From positions 1 to 20,616 of the forward strand of contig DAQG01000019.1 of assembly GCA_002502785.1 (NCBI GenBank): 20,616 nt of DNA, written 5' to 3'. The translations under genes and the position numbers were made by a program. This document shows, piece by piece, positions 14,508 through 20,616 of the stretch. The number at the start of each line of letters is the position of its first letter. The first letter of the stretch is position 1. The notes beneath the pieces were generated by a model that was not told where the DNA came from, did no database searches, and was given only the letters and a program-made list of their open reading frames with translations. Source of the DNA: Methanothrix harundinacea (GTDB taxonomy: Archaea > Halobacteriota > Methanosarcinia > Methanotrichales > Methanotrichaceae).

Positions 14508-15133
14508 CTCCTCACCTCCCTCAGGAAGGCCTCGATCTTCATCGTGTCCTTAGACCCATCCGTCTCGACGCCGGAGGAGACGTCCACGGCGTAGGGTCTT
14601 ACTGTCTTTATGGCCAAAGCCACGTTCTCGGGATCGAGGCCGCCCGCCAGGATCACGGGGAGGGCGATATTTTTCACGAGATCTGCGCTCATGTCCCAGT
14701 CGTGAACCGTGCCGGTTCCGCCGAGCTTTCCGCCTTCGAGGCTATCGATGAGAAGGGCGTCGGCCACCTCCGACATGCGTTTTGCATCATCCAACATGCC
14801 AGGCCTTGCCGGAATGGTTGCCACCAGCCTCTGGGATACCATCTCCCTGAGGGACTCAAGCTCCTCAAAGCTCAGGGTGTCGTTGACCTGGATCACGTCG
14901 GCCCCTGTGTCGAGGGCGAGCTTTGCCGCCTCTGCGACTGATTCGGGCTCCACCACGATCACGCTGGAGACGAAGGGTGGCAGACCCTCGATCAGAGTTC
15001 GGGCATCGTCACGATCGATGCTCCTTTTTGACCGGGAAATCTCCACCACGAAGCCGACAGCGTCTGCTCCCGCTGCAACGGCGACGTCTCTAGCTCCCTC
15101 GTCCCTGATCCCGCAGATTTTGGCCCTGGTCAC
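14492..15133 (-). CDS. trpF: Phosphoribosylanthranilate isomerase
   Basis: A 213-aa TIM barrel for the Amadori rearrangement of phosphoribosylanthranilate. The general base Cys7 is in AKICGIR and the general acid Asp130 in ALLIDSLEGGKLGGTG; the phosphate sites AGGLDPENV and VDVSSGVE are intact. The strand that usually reads VQLHG is IQVND (residues 81-85), which is unusual, and SRSKRSID replaces the more common SPR. The start is GTG at 15133, overlapping the trpD stop by 4 bp (GTGA). The gene is separate from trpC, as in other archaea. Confidence 0.93.
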   Translation of the reverse strand: MTRAKICGIRDEGARDVAVAAGADAVGFVVEISRSKRSIDRDDARTLIEGLPPFVSSVIVVEPESVAEAAKLALDTGADVIQVNDTLSFEELESLREMVSQRLVATIPARPGMLDDAKRMSEVADALLIDSLEGGKLGGTGTVHDWDMSADLVKNIALPVILAGGLDPENVALAIKTVRPYAVDVSSGVETDGSKDTMKIEAFLREVRSCPLP

Positions 15134-16155
15134 AGAAACCGCTCCAACTTCTCCGGGTCGCCGTTCGTGGCAACCATCTTCTTCAGCGTCTCGAGGGCCT
15201 TTCCCGTGTCGATCGACTCCTCCGCCATACTAGCTCCGTCGAAAAGGGTCTCGACGATCCCACCTATGTACAGCGCGGCCCCCGAGTTCATGGCTACGAT
15301 ATCCCTGCCAGGGTTTCGGGCGCCCGAGAGGATATCGACGAGCTTTCTGGCGTTCTCTTCGGGGCTTCCTCCCCTGATGTCTTCCAGGGATGCCTGGGGG
15401 TAGCCGAACTCCTCTGGGGTCATGGTGTAGGTCCTCAGGCTCTCCCCATTCAGCTCGGATATCCTGGTCGGTCCGGTGTTGGTGATCTCGTCGAGCCCCG
15501 AGCCGTGGACGACCATCGCCCTCTTGGATCCCAGGATCTTGAGGGCAGCGGCGAGCTTCTCGCAGAGGCTCGGATCGTAGACCCCCATCACCTGATACTT
15601 CGCTCCGGCTGGGTTTGTGAGAGGTCCAAGGATGTTGAAGACCGTCCTCATGCCAAGCTCTCTTCTGATTGATGCGACCCTCTTCATTGAGGGGTGGAAT
15701 ATGGGGGCGAGCATGAACCCGATACCAAGGGTCTCGATACTCTCACACACTCTCTCAGGCTCCGGGGCGACCTCGACGCCCAGCTCCGAGAGAACGTTGG
15801 CGCTTCCGCAAGCGGAGCTTACGGCGTAGTTTCCGTGTTTTGCCACAGAAACGCCAGAGGCGGCGGCGACTATCGCCGCGGCGGTGCTGACGTTGATGGT
15901 ATTCGTCCCGTCCCCGCCCGTCCCGCAGGTGTCGACGAGAGGCCCGGATACCTCGGGATTGATCCGTACCGCCGAAGACCTCATGGCCTTGGCAAGCCCC
16001 GCGATCTCTGAGACGGACTCACCCTTCATCTTGAGGGCGATGAGGAGCGCTCCGATCTGGGCGTCCGTCGCCCCGGTGAAGACCTCTGCGAGAAGGGCCT
16101 CCGCCTCCGAGACGGAGAGGTCTTTCCCCTCCACGATCTGTTGGAGATATTTCAT
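15130..16155 (-). CDS. trpD: Anthranilate phosphoribosyltransferase
   Basis: A 341-aa homodimeric transferase that joins anthranilate to PRPP. The PRPP loop CGTGGDGTNTINVST (77-91), the anthranilate/phosphate segment KHGNYAVSSACGSAN (106-120), FMLAPIFHPSMK and NILGPLTNPA are all present. It is the first gene of the operon, an order (D-F-E-G-C-B-A) that places the PRPP step before chorismate entry. The start is ATG at 16155 with GGTGATC 2 nt upstream, matching the 16S 3' end. A near-ideal TATA box lies 53-60 nt upstream, followed by repeated words around the expected transcription start. Confidence 0.96.
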   Translation of the reverse strand: MKYLQQIVEGKDLSVSEAEALLAEVFTGATDAQIGALLIALKMKGESVSEIAGLAKAMRSSAVRINPEVSGPLVDTCGTGGDGTNTINVSTAAAIVAAASGVSVAKHGNYAVSSACGSANVLSELGVEVAPEPERVCESIETLGIGFMLAPIFHPSMKRVASIRRELGMRTVFNILGPLTNPAGAKYQVMGVYDPSLCEKLAAALKILGSKRAMVVHGSGLDEITNTGPTRISELNGESLRTYTMTPEEFGYPQASLEDIRGGSPEENARKLVDILSGARNPGRDIVAMNSGAALYIGGIVETLFDGASMAEESIDTGKALETLKKMVATNGDPEKLERFL

Positions 16156-16166
16156 AGGATCACCAT

Positions 16167-16191
16167 AATGTATGATTTTGTACTATAATGT
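16167..16191 (-). promoter_or_regulatory. Candidate trp operator at the trpD transcription start
   Basis: On the plus strand ATAATGT occurs at 16165-16171 and again at 16185-16191, exactly 20 bp apart. Between them is AATGTATGATTT (16167-16178), identical to the trpB gap, and TGTACT (16179-16184), one base from the TGTACA box bound by TrpY in Methanothermobacter. The block lies about where transcription should start from the TATA box at 16208-16215. Repression by a Trp-responsive protein is inferred. Confidence 0.5.
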
Positions 16192-16207
16192 CTAAATATC
16201 GACGTTG

Positions 16208-16215
16208 TATATAAA
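16208..16215 (-). promoter_or_regulatory. TATA box of the trp operon
   Basis: On the minus strand the sequence is TTTATATA, a perfect archaeal TATA element, 53-60 nt upstream of the trpD ATG. The expected transcription start is near 16183-16187, giving a leader of about 30 nt. Confidence 0.7.
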
Positions 16216-16257
16216 GATTGTGCATTGTATCGTCACTCGAGCCTGTAAATGGCTTCT

Positions 16258-16272
16258 GACATCGCCGATGTC
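16258..16272. repeat. 15-bp inverted repeat upstream of the trp promoter
   Basis: GACATCG (16258-16264) and CGATGTC (16266-16272) are perfect inverted copies around one base. It lies about 45 bp upstream of the trp TATA box and downstream of the orphan frame at 16331. It could be an upstream regulator site or a terminator hairpin; neither is proven. Otherwise I see nothing in 16216-16330. Confidence 0.35.
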
Positions 16273-16330
16273 GACCTGTGCCATCTCGTCAGGGTGATGG
16301 GTCGATCTTCGCTCCTTCAAGGACTGAGCT

Positions 16331-16747
16331 TCACTGCCCCCTAAGCAGGTGCGCAAGGATTCCTGTCACTGAGAATCTGAATAATTTTTCGAATATTTTT
16401 CGTATTTCTGTCACGGATCTAGCCAATGATGTTAAATAGTATGGAATCGGAACAGTTTTGCCGGCCACCTGGGCGAAGTACCTCTTTATCATCTGACTTG
16501 AGCGTCTGAATGATTCTTGCCGGGTGGCTGCCTCCAGAATTCGGTCTGGAGACCGTACTCTCCGGTCGCCCCTGGCGATGAGACATTCGTCGTCGGCCAA
16601 AAGGAACCACAAGCCTCGTGATCCAACAAAAAAGAGGGAGCTTTCGACTGACTCCTCCTCGCCAGGTGGCATTCCCGGACCGTTCACCTTCTCATCCCGT
16701 GCCCTTCCCGAAAGCTCTCGGGCGAACTTCGCCCTTGAACACGCCAA
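16331..16747 (-). CDS. Doubtful orphan reading frame, 138 aa
   Basis: An open frame of 138 codons with a TTG start and no good ribosome site; an internal ATG at 16672 would give 113 aa. The sequence (for example FVGSRGLWFLLADDECLIARGD and YLTSLARSVTEIRKIFEKLF) matches no family I recognise. The last 50 codons are AT-rich and use A/T-ending codons, unlike the neighbouring housekeeping genes. It lies directly behind a decayed transposase, so it could be old mobile-element DNA, a gene remnant, or a chance frame. I list it because nothing else explains this stretch. Confidence 0.25.
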   Translation of the reverse strand: MACSRAKFARELSGRARDEKVNGPGMPPGEEESVESSLFFVGSRGLWFLLADDECLIARGDRRVRSPDRILEAATRQESFRRSSQMIKRYFAQVAGKTVPIPYYLTSLARSVTEIRKIFEKLFRFSVTGILAHLLRGQ

Positions 16748-16819
16748 AGATCCCTCTCTCGCCAGAGAGCCGGGACCGAGGGCTCGGGTTTAGAGGAGAG
16801 GGATCGACGATATTCAGAA

Positions 16820-17194
16820 GCAACTTTAGTAGATGAACGAAGCCAGGTCGAAAACCTCGGTCCTTTGCTTTTTCCGACATGTCCTTGAGGTGATCGTTCT
16901 CGGTATTTCGATCATTGTCGATGTCTCAGATTCGAAAATCAACAGGAATCATAAAACGTCCATCAGTCCATACCAACGTGGTGATAATGATTCCATTAAC
17001 ATCACATCAGGTGGCCATCTTTGTAGAAGTCGAGTAAATGCATCATTGGAAAGCGAACCTGACCCATCTGGATTACATCAAACCGCTTCATTACACTTAA
17101 AAATGTTTGCATTGGCCGTCAGAAAGTGGATGTCGTCCAAATCGCAGCATTTGGGGGGGGGTGGATTTAATTTAATATACCCCATCATATACAT
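16820..17194 (-). pseudogene. Decayed DDE transposase, IS701/IS4-like, broken by stops, deletion and frameshift
   Basis: Two frames of the minus strand together rebuild parts of a transposase. From the possible ATGs at 17185-17194 the first frame gives LDDIHFLTANANIFKCNEAV, then an in-frame TGA at about 17077, then CNPDGSGSLSNDAFTRLLQR and WPPDV. The second frame continues DVNGIIITTLVWTDGRF, then MIPVDFRI, a TGA, DIDNDRNTENDHLKDM and SEKAKDRGFRPGFV. These correspond to the N-terminal (DDYI.FL....), DAFTRLL, GINLITLLWTDG and KNDHF..M...AK.RGF.P segments of a transposase group common in cyanobacteria and methanogens, as I remember it. The catalytic block with the first Asp (DDTTLDKPYS-like) is missing between the two frames, so the gene is dead. 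The C-terminal third is not found, and no terminal inverted repeats were seen. The exact IS family needs a search. Confidence 0.75.
17153..17161 (+). repeat. Nine-G homopolymer tract
   Basis: Nine consecutive G residues lie inside the N-terminal part of the transposase remnant (a Pro run on the minus strand). Such tracts are prone to slippage and to sequencing error. Confidence 0.8.
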
Positions 17195-17305
17195 ATCTAC
17201 ATTTTGATGAACCACATCGTCTAAAGATCTCCCGGCCAAGTGCGTAAGTCCTAAAGTCAAAGCGGACCGAAACCTTGTTGACATCTCCAAGCCAAATCCG
17301 AATCC

Positions 17306-18481
17306 ATGACCGAAGTCCCGCCAGGGGACGACAGAAAAAGGAATATCTATCTCCTGGGCCTGGTGAGCCTCCTTAACGACGCGAGCAGCGAGATAATACA
17401 GCCGATACTGCCCCTCTTCATATCGTCCCTGGGCGGCGGAGGCCTTGCCGTCGGCCTGATCGGAGGCCTCAGCGACGGACTTCCGACCCTCTTCAAGGTT
17501 CTCTCGGGACTCTGGTCGGACAGGCTTGGAAAAAGAAAGTCACTGGTGGCGGCAGGCTACGGCCTTTCAGCCGTCGGAAAGCTCCTTCTCGCTTTGGCGG
17601 CGACCTGGCAGCAGGTCTTCGTCTTCAAGACCCTGGAGCGATCGGGTAAGGGGATACGATCTGCGCCCAGGGATGCCATCATCGCCGAGTCCGTGCCCAG
17701 GGCGGGGCGGGGCAAGGGCTTTGGCATCCATCGCGCCCTCGACTCTCTGGGCGCCGTGATCGGATCCGTCCTTGCCTACCTCCTCTGGAAGGGCGGTATG
17801 GATTTCAGAATGATCTTCATCGTGGCGGGGATCGTTGCCTTTGTGGCCCTTCTGCCCCTGATCCCCGTCAAGGAGAGCTTCAAGTCTCCGTCCCATTGTC
17901 TTAGGCCCGGCTTTTCCAGCCTCTCGCCAGACCTCGGCCGCTTCGTCGCCATCGCCTCACTCTTCGCCCTTGGCAACTTCAGTTACATGTTCTTCATATT
18001 GAGAGCCCAGGAGTTCTTCTCAGGGAAGATGGCCATAGGCGCTCCCCTCCTCCTTTACGTCCTCTTCAACCTCGTCTACACTCTATTCTCGATCCCGAGC
18101 GGGTCGTGGTCCGACCGGGTCGGAAGAAAGAAGGTGCTCACCGTCGGCTATTCGCTTTTTGCTCTGGTCTCTCTCGGGTTCGCTTTCGTCTCCTCGGTCC
18201 CTGTCCTGGTCCTTCTCTTCGCCTTCTACGGCCTGGTTTTCGCCATCGTCGACGGCGCGGAGCGGGCCTTCGTCTCGGACCTCTGCCGAGCAGACGTCAG
18301 GGGGACGGGCCTTGGGGTTTACTACGGTGCCGTCGGAATTTCGGCGATCGCCTCTGGAGTTGTGGCAGGTGCCCTCTGGCAGTACCTGAACGCTGAGGCG
18401 ACCTTTCTCTTCGGGGCGATCGCAGCGTTCATGGCGTCGATCCTCCTTCTGAATATTAGAAATCCGTCAGAGATCTCCTGA
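17306..18481 (+). CDS. Major facilitator superfamily transporter
   Basis: A 391-aa membrane protein with about 12 predicted hydrophobic segments. The MFS motif A copies are visible after helix 2 (SGLWSDRLGKRKS) and after helix 8 (SGSWSDRVGRKKV), which shows the two-fold repeat. LERSGKGIRSAPRDAIIAES after helix 4 is typical of a prokaryotic MFS subgroup found in many archaea and bacteria; the substrate is unknown and a drug/metabolite efflux role is only a guess. The first residues MTEVPPGDDRKRN are a cytoplasmic tail. The ATG at 17306 has no clear ribosome site upstream, so a leaderless transcript or a slightly different start is possible. It is a single gene after the decayed transposase region. 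Confidence 0.88.
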   Translation: MTEVPPGDDRKRNIYLLGLVSLLNDASSEIIQPILPLFISSLGGGGLAVGLIGGLSDGLPTLFKVLSGLWSDRLGKRKSLVAAGYGLSAVGKLLLALAATWQQVFVFKTLERSGKGIRSAPRDAIIAESVPRAGRGKGFGIHRALDSLGAVIGSVLAYLLWKGGMDFRMIFIVAGIVAFVALLPLIPVKESFKSPSHCLRPGFSSLSPDLGRFVAIASLFALGNFSYMFFILRAQEFFSGKMAIGAPLLLYVLFNLVYTLFSIPSGSWSDRVGRKKVLTVGYSLFALVSLGFAFVSSVPVLVLLFAFYGLVFAIVDGAERAFVSDLCRADVRGTGLGVYYGAVGISAIASGVVAGALWQYLNAEATFLFGAIAAFMASILLLNIRNPSEIS

Positions 18482-18491
18482 AGATGGAGAC

Positions 18492-18516
18492 ATTGAGGTC
18501 CGACCTTTCATCCTCA
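18492..18516 (+). terminator. Weak hairpin after the MFS gene
   Basis: TTGAGG and CCTCAA form a 6-bp stem around a 13-nt loop just after the MFS stop. There is no T-run at once after it. The 128-bp gap 18482-18609 otherwise shows only a weak AACC/GGTT stem near 18546-18563 and no clear TATA box for thrS. Confidence 0.25.
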
Positions 18517-18609
18517 ACCCCCGGAAAACTTCCCGCATCTCTCCAACCCCTGTCGAAAGGTTGAACTAGATGGCCCCTTTTGTAGCTGGCAGAACGAAGG
18601 TGGTTCCCG

Positions 18610-20547
18610 TTGCAGTTGCTGTTAATTCACTCTGATTACATAGAGTTTGAGGCCAAGAGGCCGACACCTGTCGCCGAGAAGGTGGAGGAGGCGGAGAAGT
18701 CGGGACGGCTGGAGGAGGCCCTCTGCGCCTTCATCGCCGTCGAAAAGTGGGACGAGGACGACATCCCGGCGGTCGTCGCCGAGGGCGCTGAACAGATCGC
18801 CGCTGTTGCAGAGCAGGTCAAGACCAGTAGAATCATGCTTTACCCCTACGCCCACCTCAGCTCCCAGCTCTCCTCTCCTGCCGCCGCGGTCAAGATCCTG
18901 CAGGGGATGGACGAGGCCCTCCGGGAGAAGTATGAGGTTGCCAGAGCGCCCTTCGGCTGGTACAAGGCCTTCAAGCTCAGCTGCAAAGGCCATCCCCTCT
19001 CGGAGCTCTCCCGCTCCATCAGGCTCGGCGAGGGCTCTGGCTCTGCCGCCATAGCTGCCGGAGGCGCAGGGGCATGTGGAGGGGCTGTCAAAGTCTCTGA
19101 GAGGGAAGAGGTAGTCTCTGAAGCCCTCAAGGCCGAGGAGAAGGCCGTCTCCATCTGGAGGATAATGACCCCTGAAGGGGAGATGGTCGAACCCGAAAAG
19201 TTCGACTTCAAGGGGTCTGAAAACCTCAAAAAGTTCGTCAACTACGAGATATCCAAGAGCAGGGCCGTCGAGGCCGTCCCGCCCCACGTCGAGCTGATGC
19301 GAAGACTTGAGCTGGTGGACTACGAGCCGGGCTCCGATTCGGGGAACATGAGGTACTACCCCAAAGGCAGGCTGATCAAGTCGCTTCTGGAGTCTTACGT
19401 TCTGGAAAGGGCCGCCGAGATGGGGGCTATGGAGGTCGAGACTCCCATCATGTACGACATGAACCATCCCACCCTCAAAAAGTACCTGGACAGGTTCCCT
19501 GCAAGACAGTACTCCATCGAGGCCGAGAAGAGGAGCTTCTTTTTGCGGTTTGCCGCCTGCTTCGGCCAGTTTTTGATGAGCCACGACATGACCCTCTCGT
19601 ACCGATCATTGCCCCTCAAGATGATCGAGATGACACGCTACTCCTTCCGACGCGAGCAGCGGGGCGAGCTTGTGGGCCTACGGAGGCTGCGGGCTTTCAC
19701 CATGCCCGACATGCACACCCTCTGCGCCGACATGGCGGGCGCAACCCGGGAGTTTGAAAATCAGTACGAGGCATCGATATCGGTCCTGGATGAGGCGGGC
19801 CTCGATCTGGACGACTACGAGGTGGCGATCAGGTTCACAAAAGAGTTCTACGACGAGAACAGGGAGTTTGTCGAGGGACTCGTCAAGATCGTCGACAAGC
19901 CTGTCCTAATCGAGATGTGGGACGAGCGGTTCTTCTACTTCGTCCTCAAGTTCGAGTTCAACTTCGTCGACGCCCTCGACAAGGCGAGCGCCCTCTCAAC
20001 AGTCCAGATCGACGTTGAGAACGCCGAGAGGTACGACATAAACTACACCGACACCGACGGCTCCCTCAAGCGGCCGATCATCCTCCACTGCTCCCCCAGC
20101 GGCGCCATCGAGCGGCTGATGTTCGCCCTTCTGGAGAAGGCCCATCGGGTCTCTGTGGAGGGGAAGGTCCCTATGCTGGCGACATGGATTTCTCCGACCC
20201 AGGTGAGGGTGATCCCGGTGGCAGAGCGCCACCTGGCAAGAAGCGAGGAGATCGTAAAAGATCTGGGCTTCAGGACCGACATAGACGACAGGGACGAGAC
20301 CGTCGGCAAGAAGATCAGGGACGCAGGCCGAGAGTGGGTGCCCTACGTCGTCGTCATCGGCGACTCCGAGCTGGAGTCAGGAAAGCTCGCCGTCACCGTC
20401 AGGGCCGAGTCGGAGCCTAAGAAGCCGAAGAAGGTCGAGATGACGGTGGAGGAGCTGAAGGCGAGGATCACCGCCGAGACCGCCGGGAAGCCGTGGAAGC
20501 GTCTGCCCCTGCCGGTGAAGCTCTCGGAGAGACCGAAATTCATCTGA
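18610..20547 (+). CDS. thrS: Threonyl-tRNA synthetase, archaeal type
   Basis: A 645-aa class II synthetase that charges tRNA-Thr in the cytosol. Residues 1-140 are the archaeal editing domain related to D-aminoacyl-tRNA deacylase: MQLLLIHSDYIEFE, YPYAHLSS and APFGWYKAFKLSCKGHPLSE, which hydrolyses mischarged Ser-tRNA-Thr. The catalytic domain shows motif 1 (VETPIMYDMNHP), motif 2 (SFRREQRGELVGLRRLRAFT) and motif 3 (HCSPSGAIERLMFALLE). The zinc ligands are probably Cys317, His369 and the His before CSPSG. The C-terminal anticodon-binding domain starts near VRVIPVAERH. Residues 142-160 form a Gly/Ala-rich linker between editing and catalytic parts. The start is TTG at 18610, with AGGTGG 6 nt upstream; the product then begins exactly as homologues do. 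Confidence 0.95.
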   Translation: MQLLLIHSDYIEFEAKRPTPVAEKVEEAEKSGRLEEALCAFIAVEKWDEDDIPAVVAEGAEQIAAVAEQVKTSRIMLYPYAHLSSQLSSPAAAVKILQGMDEALREKYEVARAPFGWYKAFKLSCKGHPLSELSRSIRLGEGSGSAAIAAGGAGACGGAVKVSEREEVVSEALKAEEKAVSIWRIMTPEGEMVEPEKFDFKGSENLKKFVNYEISKSRAVEAVPPHVELMRRLELVDYEPGSDSGNMRYYPKGRLIKSLLESYVLERAAEMGAMEVETPIMYDMNHPTLKKYLDRFPARQYSIEAEKRSFFLRFAACFGQFLMSHDMTLSYRSLPLKMIEMTRYSFRREQRGELVGLRRLRAFTMPDMHTLCADMAGATREFENQYEASISVLDEAGLDLDDYEVAIRFTKEFYDENREFVEGLVKIVDKPVLIEMWDERFFYFVLKFEFNFVDALDKASALSTVQIDVENAERYDINYTDTDGSLKRPIILHCSPSGAIERLMFALLEKAHRVSVEGKVPMLATWISPTQVRVIPVAERHLARSEEIVKDLGFRTDIDDRDETVGKKIRDAGREWVPYVVVIGDSELESGKLAVTVRAESEPKKPKKVEMTVEELKARITAETAGKPWKRLPLPVKLSERPKFI

Positions 20548-20553
20548 GGCGCG

Positions 20554-20592
20554 ATGGGTGGATGAATCTTCCATCCATTTCTATTTTAATAC
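20554..20592 (+). terminator. Hairpin plus T-rich terminator after thrS
   Basis: ATGGGTGGA (20554-20562) pairs with TCCATCCAT (20570-20578), nine base pairs including one G-U, around a 7-nt loop. It is followed by TTTCTATTTTAAT. The hairpin starts seven bases after the thrS stop codon, which fits an intrinsic terminator. Confidence 0.7.
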
Positions 20593-20616
20593 AAAAAAAA
20601 GGCTCCTCGCTGTTTT

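Noticed and set aside
16331..16820. C-terminal third of the transposase
   Set aside because: None of the expected C-terminal motifs (EEYHRGLKQ, CGVER, RAQRNHI-like) could be found in any minus-strand frame.
16524..16836. Two overlapping plus-strand frames (89 and 72 aa)
   Set aside because: Ser/Arg/Pro-rich composition, no ribosome site, no recognisable family.
16833..17207. 124-aa plus-strand frame
   Set aside because: It is antisense to the transposase remnant, whose conserved segments are on the minus strand.
16156..17305. tRNA or other RNA gene in the gene-poor stretch
   Set aside because: I searched by eye for GGTTC.A..CC T-arms and matching acceptor stems on both strands and found none.
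18622..19584. 320-aa minus-strand frame
   Set aside because: Antisense shadow of thrS; long only because of the GC-rich codon bias.
1..20616. CRISPR array
   Set aside because: No regularly spaced repeat of 25-40 bp was seen anywhere; the only repeats are short operator-like words.

Overview
The window looks like chromosomal DNA of a methanogenic archaeon, most probably a Methanothrix (Methanosaeta)-type member of the Methanomicrobia. The signs are a GC-rich coding background, archaeal TATA boxes with Shine-Dalgarno sites of the GGAGG/GGTGATC type, many TTG and GTG starts, an archaeal ThrRS with an N-terminal editing domain, a short archaeal lumazine synthase, and a full trp gene cluster. The genus is an inference from style and gene content.

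Layout. (1) 1-1174, minus strand: a visibly AT-rich flank carries the 5' part of an AbiTii-like putative abortive-infection gene that runs off the left edge. Next to it is a small GC-normal gene that looks like a degenerate PD-(D/E)XK nuclease relative. (2) 1387-3887, plus strand: an HI0933-family flavoprotein, an alpha/beta hydrolase and a VOC-fold protein. (3) 3961-6303, minus strand: a small unknown protein, then a compact three-gene set read as saccharopine-dehydrogenase-like oxidoreductase, Fcy1-like cytosine deaminase, cupin. (4) 6522-9509: yjbQ (+), ilvE (-), and a divergent pair ribH-aspB (+). (5) 9602-16155, minus strand: a complete tryptophan operon read trpD-F-E-G-C-B-A. Six of the seven genes overlap a neighbour's start or stop, and the only gap, 67 bp between trpC and the trpB ATG, shares a 12-nt word with the trpD promoter. 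(6) 16331-17305: an almost gene-free stretch that holds the decayed remains of an IS transposase on the minus strand. (7) 17306-18481 (+): an MFS transporter. (8) 18610-20547 (+): archaeal threonyl-tRNA synthetase, followed by a good hairpin/T-tract terminator.

How the genes work together. The trp operon encodes every step from chorismate to tryptophan, with a TrpE that keeps the LLES feedback-inhibition motif. ilvE and aspB supply aminotransferases for branched-chain amino acids and probably aspartate, and ribH makes the flavin precursor lumazine. Most of the window is housekeeping metabolism. The accessory signals are the AT-rich AbiTii end, the decayed nuclease-like gene beside it, and the dead transposase between trpD and the MFS gene. 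The most testable regulatory idea is a shared operator that controls both the trpD promoter and an internal trpB promoter.

No tRNA, rRNA or CRISPR array was recognised.
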